Assembly: GCA_003024175.1 (NCBI GenBank)
Contig: MDYQ01000174.1
Span: 1-58,151 of the forward strand
Origin: Planoprotostelium fungivorum
Lineage: Eukaryota > Evosea > Variosea > Cavosteliida > Cavosteliaceae
Length of the DNA stretch: 58,151 bases
Reading direction: 5' to 3'
Shown in pieces: positions 13,401 through 25,002 of this stretch. Each line of letters begins with the position of its first letter. The first letter of the stretch is position 1. The notes beneath the pieces are model-generated. The model saw only the letters and a list, made by a program, of their open reading frames with translations. It made no database searches and had not been told where the DNA came from. Position numbers and translations under genes: made by a program.

Positions 13401-16400
13401 CGACGCGATAAGATTATTCGACAGATTGAGGGTCTGCAATTGCAATAGCGTAGAGAGGAAATCGAGCGAAGTGGCTTGAATTTGATTGTTGCTCAATTGT
13501 AATACTTTCAGTCCCGTTAATCTTCTCAATTGAATCGGGATGTCTCCTGCATGTTGTTCATTTTCTTTCTTTAAATGATCTCACCCGTCAAAGAATTATC
13601 GTTCAAATGTAATTCGATCAAGGTTTGTAGATTGGAAATGGAGGGAGGAATCGAGCCAAAGAGGAAGTTGTGGCTCAAGTCAAGAAACTCGATGTTGTCC
13701 ATGTATAAGATTTCGGTAGATATTGTATCATATAGCTGAATTCATCAACTACTGTGATACTGGCTGAAAGTGCCTCACCTGATTGTGACTGAGATCGAGA
13801 TAAGTCACACTACTAGCTGAAGAGAGAAGATTAAAAGGGATCATTCCTGAGAACTGATTGTACGAAGCATCAAAGTGCGCAAATGTGAGAGAAGCGGAAG
13901 CAATCAAATTGGACTTGGAGAATGGAATGGGACCAGAGAAATTGTTGTGAGACTATTATTCTTCAGTCTATATGCAATTATATAGAGATAATACATTACC
14001 AGGTCGATGCTGATGAGATTAAGAACGTTGCTCAGAAGGTCAGGATATACCTGACCACTCAGCAGATTCGATGACACGTTGATGTATGCTAGATACGGCA
14101 TGGCTGACAATACGGCCAGCTGATGGATCGTCAGAGATGAAACGAATATATGAAACATTTCTCGCGACTCACGTTGTTCTTATAACGGATGGTCGTGGGT
14201 TCGGGTAGGTTTCTGATCAAATTGTTGTCTATCTCAAATGTAGAGATATAAGAGTAATACTGCCAATCGCTGGGAATCCATCCCGAGAGCTGATTATTGG
14301 ATAGCTGTATCTCTTCCAAGGTGTTGTACCTTCCCAACTCCTTCAAAATGTGAGCCTAACAGCGACAGAGCACAGATGAAAGTTAACCCACCGCAGGCAT
14401 GATTCCAGACAATTGATTATTCGAAAGTTGTATGGATATTATGGGGGCCATTGGATGGAACGGAGGAATGCCTCCCGTCAGCATGTTATCACTCAGCGAG
14501 AGTGTCTGTTGCACGATCGTCATCATCGATCATGTCATGCACCACACCTGTAGACTGCTCATGTTACTGATGCTGGATGGGAGTTGTCCGGAAAAGTTGC
14601 AGCTGTGTCCATTGAGAATGGTCAAACCGGCCAAATTCTGGAAACCATTGAGGAAATCCAAAGTACCACCGAGAAGAGGATTATTATAGATGATCAACTG
14701 CTCCAGTCGAGTGAAATTACTGTAAGCGAGTGGAATGACTCCGCTCAAATTATTGATAGCAAGTGATATACCTAACAGCATGAGTGACGGATGATGTGAA
14801 AATGACGAGCAACCACGATAAGAGAACCAATGATGGAGATTATCGTGATGGATATTGACCCACTCTGAAGATTCTGCAGGTTAATCAATTCAGCAGGAAG
14901 AGATCCAGATAATTGATTGTCGTACAGGTACAGAGATTGAAGATTTGTACAGCCCGCCAGCTCTTTTGGAATGCTACCGCTCAAATGGTTCTATGATATT
15001 TCAGAGAGAAACATCGTCAATTGTGAACCTGAAAGGCCGAAAACTGAACCAACTTCTTCAGCTTCTGGATGCTCTTAGGAATCTCTCCACTGAATTGATT
15101 CTATTTCCATCAGCATCGATCGATGAATCAGTCGTCACCTTGAAGAGGTAGAGAAGATTGAGGTTTGTCATATTTCCTATAGCATCAGGAATCGGCCCAC
15201 TCAATTGATTTTTATTCTAATCATTGTCAGACCGATTGAAACATCAGCTGATTGAGAGAGAAGCCAAGAGTTTGTGATCAATATAGATTCGATCGAACTC
15301 ACCAGATAAAGCTGCTGTATGTTTGAATTACTCAAAATAGAAGATGGAATTGTTCCTGTGTGATAGCAATAATCCATCCGCAGGAATTGCAGTGTGGGTT
15401 GATTGAAGACATCAGGAACAGGTCCAGTGAAATAATTAAAGCTGAATGATCGATCAGCACAAATTAACGAGAGGAGTATGGTGAGGGAACAGAACATACC
15501 CGGAATTGATCATCTGCAACTGAGTCATGTTATTGAAGATGTTCAGCAGATCTCCGGTCAGTTGATTATGATCGATTCTGAGAGTCTGCAGACCAACAAG
15601 CTGAGACCAACTCTTCGGAACGCTACCAGTCAATCTAATCATCACCGTCATCACCCATGAGTTTAGAACGTTCGGTCATCTCACGTATTGTTCGAAATAT
15701 CCATGTTGGTCAATGCTGGGTGGGGGGTTCGCCACTCTGGTAGTTCTCCTTCAAACAGACAACTATACTGTCGTCATCATCAGATGGATGCACCGTCACA
15801 TCACGATTCACCATATACAGCTGCTGAATGAGGGGAAGGCTCGTGATCGTTGCGGGGATGGGACCGGTGAATCCATTGTTATTTAAACCGAGATAAGACA
15901 ATTGGGTGAGGTTTCCGATCGAATCTACGAAATTCTCTTCAGATCAAGGACACCATCAGCCGCGTCACGTCATCGGAGCCGCTGGCGAAGACAGTGATGA
16001 CGAAGATTCACCTGATAATGGTCCTACGAAAGAATTGATCCCAAAATCTAAAACTTGAAGGTTGGTCAACTGATACAGTCCGTCGGGCAGCGTTCCACTC
16101 AGTTGGTTCCGAAACAGTCGAAGGTACTGAAGTTTCTGAAGCTGACCGATGCAGGCGGGCAGCGGACCATTCAGGAAGTTGCCTGGAAGGTACAGGTTGG
16201 TCAAGTTGGTCAGCTGACAGATGCTGCTCGGAATCTGACCGTTGAGACCATTCTGGGCGAGACTGAGAGTGACGATGCTGCCCTGTCGGTCGCAATAGAT
16301 GCCGTACCAATTGTTGTTATTGTTGTTGCTACAATAGGGTGTGCTCGAACCCCATCCACGGGCGGAATACCAGTAGTTACCTTTCGTTCTATTGAGAAAA

Positions 16401-16523
16401 AGAGAAGTTGAAGGAGTATGTATCACCTCCGGTGGAGATGTAAATGTCTCTCAGAACGTCCAACGGAGCGCACGATGCACCGACGACGAGACAGAGGAAT
16501 AGAATACAGAGGGTGTACCTCAT
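10445..16523 (-). CDS. LRR receptor kinase with tyrosine-kinase-like domain
   Basis: The start at 16523 gives a signal peptide (YTLCILFLCLVVGASC), then the LRR N-cap pattern LRDIYISTGG-NYWY...GW...C...WYGIYC. A long LRR array follows (LTNLTNLYLPGNFLNGPLP, LQKLQYLRLFRNQLSGTLP and about 20 more), nearly one intron per one or two repeats. A membrane-proximal domain (TQDRFIITGIR, SGSVIIHLIVSPP) precedes one membrane helix (GGFILLIVLIVIAFVVLM, near 12040-12105). The kinase has the glycine loop IGSGAFGVVFKAKW, VAVKQI, HRDLAVRNILL, VADFGLSR and GPLKWMSPEAI, and ends with DPAARPDF. All catalytic residues are present, so it should be active. HRDLAVRN is closer to tyrosine kinases than to plant RLKs. 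The cytosolic tail is acidic. The stop is at 10445. The ligand is unknown. Confidence 0.9.
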
Positions 16524-17157
16524 CGCAATGAGATGCGGCGCCTGTTCGTTCACCCGGGGAAATTGTAACCACTTCACCGCCGATAGATCGGTTAACCGCC
16601 ACAGGTTTGACACGGTCACTGACGAGTCACCGTCTCGAAGGATGACGGGTCACAAGTGACGAATCAATGTCTCACGCTTAGAAGCGAGCCCATTTTGTCT
16701 CGGACAGGAAAGTGAGTAACCAATTTGCTAATGCGCTATCTGGAACAGTGGGCCCACGTCATATTGCGAGGAGATGGTCCTTCAATTTCCAAAGGATTCC
16801 GCGGGCTCATGCCAAAACATACTTTTTCGCAGAACATCTTGGGGACAAGATTTAAAACAAATAAAATCAGCTATTTATTATGGTCATCGATCCAAACACC
16901 ACGGGCCAATACCTTGAGGAGCGTGCTAGCTATGACTTCGTTTTTTGGTAGTTCGATAACCGTGACTTGATATCATAGAACGCCACCGATGACAGTATGT
17001 TCCAATAGGAGAGGACAATCCAACACTCCGTAGGAATACAAGGGTTGTGACCAGCGAGTGAGAGATGCTGATGTGGATCACAATGTAGCCGTTACAAAAT
17101 AAAAGGAAACCCACTACAACACCAGATCTCAAAGTCCTCTCGATCGTATTCCATCCG
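16524..17157. promoter_or_regulatory. Divergent intergenic region
   Basis: About 630 bp separates the minus-strand receptor kinase from the plus-strand PIF1 fusion gene, so both promoters must lie here. A hydrophobic minus-strand reading frame (about 16926-17180) overlaps the first exon of the helicase gene and was not accepted. No clear core motif is seen. Confidence 0.5.
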
Positions 17158-20100
17158 ATGAAAAGAAGAACGAAACCCAAGTATTATGCCGTTCGAGTAG
17201 GTAGAACAACTGGTATCTACACCACTTGGTGATCTCCTTCAGATCGAATGTCTCATTGATCACAAAATAGGGCGGAATGTGAGGCACAAGTCAAAGGATT
17301 CCGAGGGAATGAATATCAAGGATTCTCTTCGAAAGAACTAGCACAGCAGTACATGTCTGGAACATTTACCACATCGGTTTCACCTCAGAAACTTCCGACC
17401 GCCTTACCGATTATAATCACCAAAGACCCAGTGTTTGATGTCGGCCCTATCATTCCAGCTGATGTCCCACTCTTTGCCATTGACAAGAAAGGTTTCGATG
17501 ATTTTGATGCCGAAGGCAAAGTGAGATTTACATCCATTCACTATCTTCTTTCTGCATTTTGATCTCATGAAACACGAATCGAGATCATCCTCATCTTTCA
17601 TTTGAATTAAAAAGAGAGAAGGCATACAGACGGGGTAGAAAAATAATGAGACGGCCGGCTCCCCCCGATGATGGTCTTCCCATGTCTGACGAACAAGCCG
17701 AGGTGTCTCCACCATCCACTCTTTTCCATCACCGTTTGTCATCACCATTCACTCTCCACCTCATCCATCCTCTCACACCTCACATGATCACCACCACATC
17801 TCATCCGATCGCATCCACCTCACACTTGATCAGATCTACGCCGCTGTCATGTCTGGCAACAACCTCTTCTTCACTGGATCAGCTGGTACCGGTAAATCCT
17901 TCCTCCTTAAGAAGATCTGGGCGGGCTTGGATAAATTGGGAAAGAAGGTTGCCATGACTGCACCCACCGGCATTGCCGCAGTCAACGTGGGAGGTTGACT
18001 CAAAGGAGATGGAACGTCAGACTGACATCCGATAGGTATCACACTGCACAAGTGGTCCGGGGTGGGTGTCTCCACTGCCATCACGAGAGAATTGAGAGAA
18101 GAAGAGATGAGAAATAGGGCGTGGGGCAATCAAGTGAGTGATACACTCTGATGGATCACGTGACTCGCATCAGGCCACGTGGAAAGACACGGAGGTGTTG
18201 ATTGTAGATGAAGTGTCGATGGTGAGTGGTGAGCTGTTCGATCTGTTGGAGGATGTGGCCAGGGGGATCTTGGATAACGATCGGCCGTTCGGAGGGATGC
18301 AAGTCATCTGCTGCGGTGATTTCTTGCAATTGCCACCGGTGCCAGACAGGTACGGTCACATCGTCTCAATCCTTCTCTGTCATCATTCAGTAGCTGCATA
18401 ATACTTTTGCCTGTCTCATCATCGATCCATTCATCATTCGATGCTACATCCATTCATCACCTCTAACCATTCAGAGGTGAAACAGTCAGCTTCTGTTTCG
18501 AATCAGAGAGTTGGAAGAGAGTCATCGGTCTATCCAGAGAGCTCAAGGTGAGAGATCACACGTGCCATTCACAATGAAAGAGATTAAAACGAAATAAAAT
18601 AGACCATTCACCGTCAGGCCGATCCAATCTTCGCCAACATGCTCAATGACATTCGATTGGGTAACGTCAGTCCTTCCACGAGCGACATCCTGATGGATCT
18701 ACAACGCAAGCACGTGCAGAGGAAGAGCCAGAGAGAAGCAGAGAGTGAGTTGACATTACAAAGAAGATCTCCATCGATCGAACCCCCGTGCAGAAGACAG
18801 TGGAGCCATCTTACCCACGACCTTATACTCGAAGAATGTCGACGTGGACAGAGTGAACAACGAACAACTGAGCGACCTACCCGGTGCAACTGTTACGTTT
18901 CGATCAGAAGACAACGCTTATCCATTCGACGGCGGTGAATTTCTCTATCTGAGATTATTTCATCTAACGAATGCATTCGACTGACAGAGAAAAGTTTTCG
19001 ATTCGAGAACGCTGGAGAATTTGAAACAACTGCTGAATCCCCTGACGATCAACGAAGAGATCCATCTCAAAGTGGGAGCACAGGTGATGCTGTTGAGTAA
19101 CATCAGCGACGAACACATCAATGGATCGAGGGGCATCATCACCTCCTTCGAGAAAATAAATCAGGAAGTCATGAAAGACCTCATCGAGGTGCGTCTCCTT
19201 CCTTTTCGATACAATCTTAATTCCCTCGCAGAAGAAGGGTGTCTCCCAGCGGTGAACGCTGATCGTTTCGTTGCATGTCTCTCACGGTGGATCAGGTGGT
19301 TAGAAATGAACACAGATCTTCCAGTCATTCAATTTAACGACGGAGGATCGATGAAGATTGTACCGGAGGTCAGACAAGTGGCCAGCATACATGGATGTGC
19401 CACACGATGTCAAGTGAGATGATCATGATATCTGATAAATTATAATGAATATCTGATAGATTGGTTATATGACATCTCGTTCGTTGCGCTAAATCGTACA
19501 GATTCCCGTTCGTTTAGCTTGGAGTCTCACGGTCCACAAAGCACAAGGCCTGACACTAGATCAAGCCGTCGTCTCTCTGTCCAGTGTCTTCGAGCAAGGA
19601 CAAGCTTACGTGGCACTCTCTCGCTTACGCTCTCTCGATGGATTAGAAGTCTCCGATTGGACACCTCAATGCATCCGCGCCAATCAGAGGGTGAAGAATT
19701 GATCCGTTTTTATCTTAAGATAAACGATTTTCTATATTTGTATTCACTGAAGAGATGAAGGTGATCGAGTTTTATGAGAGAATGGCGGAAGACACAAAGA
19801 CTTGGGAAGAAGAGAGAGAGAACTGGATGTATGTGCGACCAGTAGCTCTCCCTGTATCGAACAAGGAGGAGACGCGAGAGGTGCATCACGAGGTGACATC
19901 TAATGTCACGACATGATGCGATGATGTTCATCTCATCACAGACAAAACAAGTCACACCCAGCGTACACGGGCCAGCTGTTAGCTCGGAGAAGAAGAGGAA
20001 GATGGAGGTAAAAGAAACCCCCGTGAAACGAATCGCGAGTGAGTCAAGTACTTGGTTCTGAAATGCTCAATGACGAATAGGTCCAATCGAGCAGCGAGGG

Positions 20101-20163
20101 GTGGTCGTGGCCGTTTCGAGTGATGCAGAGATTATCTCGTGGCAGGAAGAAGAAGATTGGTGA
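17158..20163 (+). CDS. RNase H1-type hybrid-binding domain fused to PIF1 helicase
   Basis: Exon 1 starts at 17158 ([20 protein letters not shown]...TTW). After a 42 nt intron (17229-17270) it continues [18 protein letters not shown]. This is the RNase H1 N-terminal RNA:DNA hybrid-binding fold (YAVR.GR..GIY.TW.EC..QVKGF). A linker leads to a PIF1-family 5'-3' DNA helicase: Walker A GSAGTGKS, Walker [49 protein letters not shown] with INGSRG, and the C-terminal [16 protein letters not shown] and [16 protein letters not shown]. The C-tail is charged and ends [13 protein letters not shown]. All helicase motifs look intact. The fusion would aim a PIF1 motor at R-loops or other RNA:DNA hybrids, in the nucleus or mitochondrion; no clear targeting peptide is seen. 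Domain identities are strong; the role is inference. Confidence 0.9.
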
Positions 20164-20433
20164 AAGGTTAACATGAGAACCAAATAGAATTTGATCGCTC
20201 TCAATGGTTCAAGGGTTCTTGTGTCTGTGATGAGAAGAGTCGACTGCCATTTTAGAAGGAGAGATCATGATCGTTTAATGAATTGATTGTGAAACAATAT
20301 GCCACTATGGTTGGCGATTAGCGTAGGAGAGTGAACAACTGGCGATGGAAGAGAAAAATGAAAATATACCTGCATCTACAACGATGCTCGTGTTGACATC
20401 ACGATATCGCATCACGATCACATCCATCATCTG

Positions 20434-21990
20434 ATGATGTTGTCAAGACGATGCAACCTATTGCAAAGGAGACCCATAGTTCCGTTCTCCTCTTTGAAGC
20501 GTCAATTTGCAACAGCTTCTGTGAGTAAACAACCGCTCATCCTGCAGATCCTATACGAAGGTGTGTTCTCTTGTAGTTGATGTCACTCTGATCTCACGAA
20601 CAAAGATGGTGATTATGCCATCTTCAACAAACCACCCAACGTGAGCGTGGCCGGAGATGGAAAGACAGCAGAAGAAGACAACATCCAATTTTTAGACATG
20701 GTCAAAGCGTATTACGAGAACAAGAACTATAACCACATACCAGCCCTCCTTCATCGGTGAGTTGAGTTATAGAATCACTCTGCGCAACTCCTTCACGTCC
20801 CTTCTTCATCTTCCATCTGACCGATGACACCAGATTGGACAAAGTGTGCAGCGGCATCATGGTCTTTGGTAAGACAAAACAGGCCGAGAGGCATTTTCAG
20901 AACCTCCTGCAGTTCAGAAAAGAAACGATCGGTAAAGGATACACCGCTGTCACCCGTGGCGTCGTCGAGAAGAACCACGGTACTCTGAAGGTGATCACAT
21001 TATAATCATCATCGTCATCATCAACACGATTGGATTGATGGGTACAGGGAACTCTCATCTCTACACCGGGAAACTTCAAGAGGTACTCTCTCGTAGATTC
21101 AAAGAAGAATTCAATCAGGAATCTCATCGAGACAAAGTATAAGGTGACTGATCGTCATCCTCGAACATCACAACATCATCCATCGTTCATCATCCAACAA
21201 CATCATTCAACATGATGATCGGATATAATCATCACGTTTGATGATCTCTACGATCGTCTGATGAGAGATCAGGTCATCGACCGAAAGTTAGAATGGGATA
21301 CAAAGAGTGGCATCATCAAGAAGAAGAGCGAAGAAGAGCCGGCACCAGCGGAGGAGGCGACAGAAGAGGGAGAGAAGAAGAAAGCGAAGGAAGACTGCAC
21401 TCTATTAGCCATGAGACTTCTCACCGGAAAATCACATCAAGTGAGTCACATTCTACATCATCACATCACATGACATCCTTCATCCTCCATGATCGATCAT
21501 CTCGCCATCCGTCGATGTCTTCATCATCACTCGATCAATCGTCACCATCTCCACCTCCCACCTGATTTCAATATCTCAGGCGAGAGCCAGTGCGAGTGGT
21601 CTCTCCTCACCCATTGTGGGCGACGAATTGTACGGAGGAAGGAAATTCCTCAACCAAGATCAGTACGTAGAAGGGGCCCTCGTGCCAACGACCCTCTTGC
21701 ATTCCACTTATCTTATCTTTCCCAACGTAGACCCCGAAGAGCCGTATTACGAGGTGATGAGATCATGAGAGACGTCGATGGTTGATGATGATGCATCGGA
21801 CGCATGATGATCGTGATGTACGATGATGATGCTGATGGAGGGATAGATGTTCTGTAGCCCTTGGAGTTGGTGGAATCCTCTAAGAGTGGAGAAGATAGAG
21901 GACGGGGAGATGTTGAATATTTTTCAAAAGTTGTGCAAACCTTACGCACCTCCACCTGATAAGCCGTACATACCCGATCGGTTCAAATAG
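20434..21990 (+). CDS. Mitochondrial-type RluA-family pseudouridine synthase
   Basis: The start at 20434 gives a basic N-terminus (LSRRCNLLQRRPIVPF...) typical of a mitochondrial presequence. The core reads DGDYAIFNKPPNVSVAG, then ALLHRLDKVCSGIMVFGK with the catalytic Asp of the HRLD motif (usually HRLD..TSG; here VCSG). GYTAVTRGVVEKNHGTL follows, then LLAMRLLTGKSHQ-ARASASG, SPIVGDELYGG and LLHSTYL. These are the ordered RluA motifs. An acidic insert (KKKSEEEPAPAEEATEEG) lies inside the catalytic domain. The last exon ends PPPDKPYIPDRFK at 21990. Six or seven short introns are present. It probably isomerises uridines in mitochondrial rRNA, as RPUSD proteins do; the exact target cannot be told. 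Confidence 0.85.
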
Positions 21991-22281
21991 ATCGATGTCG
22001 ATTCGAAATCATTTTCTGTTCGATGTTTGAACGGCTATCTCTAGAGAATGATCATTGATATGATCTCTCGCAGATGTTACCAGAGTATAACTGCAGAATA
22101 AAATGCTTCGTTACGAGGTAGTCTGAGGTTGGACCTTGATGATGCCGAAGATATGTAGACCAAACCAGGGTTGAAGGTGGCCAGGTCCTCTCAAACATTG
22201 TCCCGCAAAAATAATTCGCTGAATTCCGTTGTAAAATACATTTTCGCAGGAAAACACACACAGAAAAACGTGAACAAAGAC

Positions 22282-23976
22282 ATGGAAGACCGACTCTCGG
22301 CTTGTCTCGAGATCCTTTACCTTCATAATCCCGTTCTCTCCATCTTGCTTGATCAAGTGACACATTCACAACATCAGTGACCCGATCTGAAGTTCTACAG
22401 GTTTCGAGAAAGTGCCGCGAGACCAGCAGAAGTCTTTATTCATCCGTCGTCTTCCATCACTATCCTATCCTCAGTAGTCTGAGCGCCAAGAGGTGAATGA
22501 CGCTGCATGCCGTTCTCAACGACAGACAGCATCGACTGGAGATCCTTCTTGTTTCGCAAGTATAAGACCACAATACACTCGGGTAGGCAGCTGATACCAG
22601 CTGATCTCTTCACGAGCTCACAATGCAAGACGTGGAATGACGCTCTCCCCTCTCTCACACAAATGAAAAAGCGAGCCGCGATGATGGAACTGAGCTGTCA
22701 CTTGAATCAATTACACGCAGAGGTACTCTCATCGTGTCTAGCCCGTGCTGAGTCTATTCAGATGTCGATCACATCTGATTGCAAACGATACACAAACGGT
22801 CAATCCGTCACCTTCAGCAATGAAGCGAAGCATCTGATCCGTTTTCTGGCCGCTGGGGCCACGATCGATGCGATGAAATTCACCGAATGTTCCTCTGATT
22901 TGGAAGGATCACCCAGTCTCAGCGACAGAGAATGTTCGGAGATTATCCTGAGCGTGGTGAGTGGTTCGCTCCTCGTACGAAGGTGAACAGGGATACAGCT
23001 GGCACCCTCTGGAGTCGTGTTGGATATCAATTGTGATCTGTTCAATCGATATCACATTGAAATGACAGTTTCATTCACCCGCAGCGACGAAGAGAGAAGG
23101 TTACACGTTTCAAGAACGTCAGCATGCGATCGAACAAAATTGGAAATACATCATCGCACAAGAGACGGGATTACTATGGAGTGATCACATGGTGGACGTC
23201 CTGCTGATGTTGTTTCGGGTCATATATATCGACTCGAATCGGTCACACACCACATCTGATGAGAAAGGAGAGGGAGAAGGCGATGACCTATGCACTGTGG
23301 AGTGAGCCCATCGATATATTCATGTGGGATTCAAGTTCATCAGAAAGAGGATGTTTGTGAGAGACAATGCAGGGGAGAAAGAAGAACAGATGATGAAAGA
23401 GAGATGTAGAAGAAGAAGAACTCTCTTCCTCTCGTCTATCATGATGATATTACGGATGAAAAGCCTTTCAACTCACTCGTCTGCTTTCTCTCAGCGGGAA
23501 GCATGATTCACACTGTAAGGAGACTCTATGTCTTCACATCTCCTGACCATACAGACAACATTGAAGGATGGCAGAGGGAAAAACGCAAAATGGAGTATAG
23601 TAATCGACGATATCTTATTCATCGTGACATCCACAGTTGACATCCACCGGTCTCGTTCTTCATATCGACACAGTGAGAGAAGGACTGTCTATATCGTTCA
23701 CACGAAGGAATGGCTCCCCCGATCGTCTCATCTTAGAGTTACGATAGACACTATAGCATCAACGCTGCCACTTGGAATCGCTTCTTGGCTGATGATACAG
23801 GCATACACTTTGGTTCGAACGTTGTGTTCGCAAACACTTTCGACATTTTGTCTCGTTACGCCAGTCCAAAATCTTTCGGATTCTCAGCGCTTGATGACGA
23901 GAGACTCTGCTCTCACAGACATCTGTTTGGACCACACGAACCGAAAGACCCAGAAGATCCAAGAACAATGCAATAG
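22282..23976 (+). CDS. F-box-like protein, function unknown
   Basis: The start at 22282 gives MEDRLSACLEILYLH, then LDQVSRKCRETSRSLYSS and DWRSFLFRKYK. This is a weak F-box-like pattern: helical Leu-rich start, VSR.CR, and a later DWR..F..RK. A central exon (about 22530-22970) encodes a soluble alpha/beta region with ESIQMSITSDCKRY and LIRFLAAGATIDAMKF. Later exons read FQERQHAIEQNWKYIIAQET, LVYHDDITDEKPFNSLVCF and YSINAATWNRFLADDTGIHF, and stop at 23976. Each exon is joined by a credible GT-AG intron, but the join near 23300 was not resolved. No enzyme motif is seen. If it is an F-box protein it would be a substrate receptor of an SCF ubiquitin ligase; this rests on a weak match. Confidence 0.55.
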
Positions 23977-24671
23977 GATTGCCATCATCGGCAGCTTGGG
24001 ATCGGGGAAAACGAGGCTGAGATATCGATTCGAAGTGAGAACGATGTGGATAACCGCACGATGACAAGGAGGACGTAGAAGAATGTATTCAACGATGGAC
24101 CTTGCAATCGTAGACAGACTTATGAGTGTGTATCGTTGACAAGGAAGATGGATGGGCAGGTAGAGATCTCGGATGATCCGATGTGCTCTGATCTGATGAC
24201 AAGTAGGATTTATCGATCCAATTGATGGATTTTGGCGGTACTGCGTGGTTGGATAAATACGATTCTTGTCACATCCACGGGCTAATTTACATGTACGACG
24301 TGTCCAGAGACTTCTCCGCACAGGAACCACATCGAACAGACTCTGGGAAGGTCCGATCGATCGACTGTGATAGTGCTGATGAACGACAACAGATTACACA
24401 CTCAACGTCCCGTCTTTCTAGTTGGTAATTCTAGTTGGTAATCAGATCGGATACAAGAACATACAAGTGACAGAAGAGGAGGGCAGACTGCTGTTAGACA
24501 CGCTGAGCACTATCGATTCAATTTATTACGAGCCGATCCAAAGATTGAGGAGATGTTCGACAAGATGTGCAGGACAATTGTACGGGGGTGAGGTGAGAGT
24601 GTGTGACTCATCTGTGTAGGAGAGAAGATGAATTGAGACGCACAGCGGAACAACAGCAGCTCGAATTGTAA
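23893..24671 (+). pseudogene. Rab-like small GTPase, frameshifted
   Basis: A P-loop (RIAIIGSLGSGKTRLRYRFE) begins at about 23975. After an intron come KNVFNDGPCNRRQTYECV, then DLSIQLMDFGGTAWLDKY (G3, DFGG instead of DTAG) and HIHGLIYMYDVSR. The G4 loop RPVFLVGN is broken by a perfect 13 bp tandem duplication (24418-24443), and the frame also changes near 24305 and 24495. The end reads DPKIEEMFDKMCRTIV and DELRRTAEQQQLEL, stopping at 24671. No C-terminal prenylation cysteines are seen. The only in-frame start upstream (23893) overlaps the last exon of the preceding gene in another frame, so the 5' end is unclear. It is either a decaying Rab-family gene or one hit by sequence errors. Confidence 0.55.
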
Positions 24672-25002
24672 GAGATAGACGAATTTTGAGAGATCACTCG
24701 GATCAGCAGGACAGAAGCGAGAGGAGGAATTTAAATTAGCCAAAGAAGAGAGGATAAAATGAGATCATAGAGGAATAGACGATACAGAAAGAAAGAATGG
24801 AGAAAAGTGAAGAGGCGCAGAGACCAATGAAACGAAAAGAAACGAAAAAACAGATCGAAATTGACAACGTTGTAGATGGTCACGTGGAATTTTGTCGGAA
24901 GGAAGAAAACAAGGAAACAGTTGACGCAACGATCGCAACATCACATCCTTCTCTGTCCATACCTCTATTTCCACCAGTGACACGTAAAAGAGAAAGACCA
25001 AC
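24672..25002. other. Purine-rich leader region of the REI1 gene
   Basis: About 330 bp lies before the next start. It is strongly A/G-rich on the plus strand. It contains an upstream reading frame from 24797 that runs past the REI1 start in another frame. It is most likely promoter and 5' UTR; no separate gene is supported. Confidence 0.45.

Noticed and set aside
16926-17180. Hydrophobic minus-strand reading frame that looks like a small membrane protein
   Set aside because: It overlaps the first exon of the hybrid-binding PIF1 gene on the other strand, has no exon partners, and its hydrophobicity is explained by the antisense of coding sequence.
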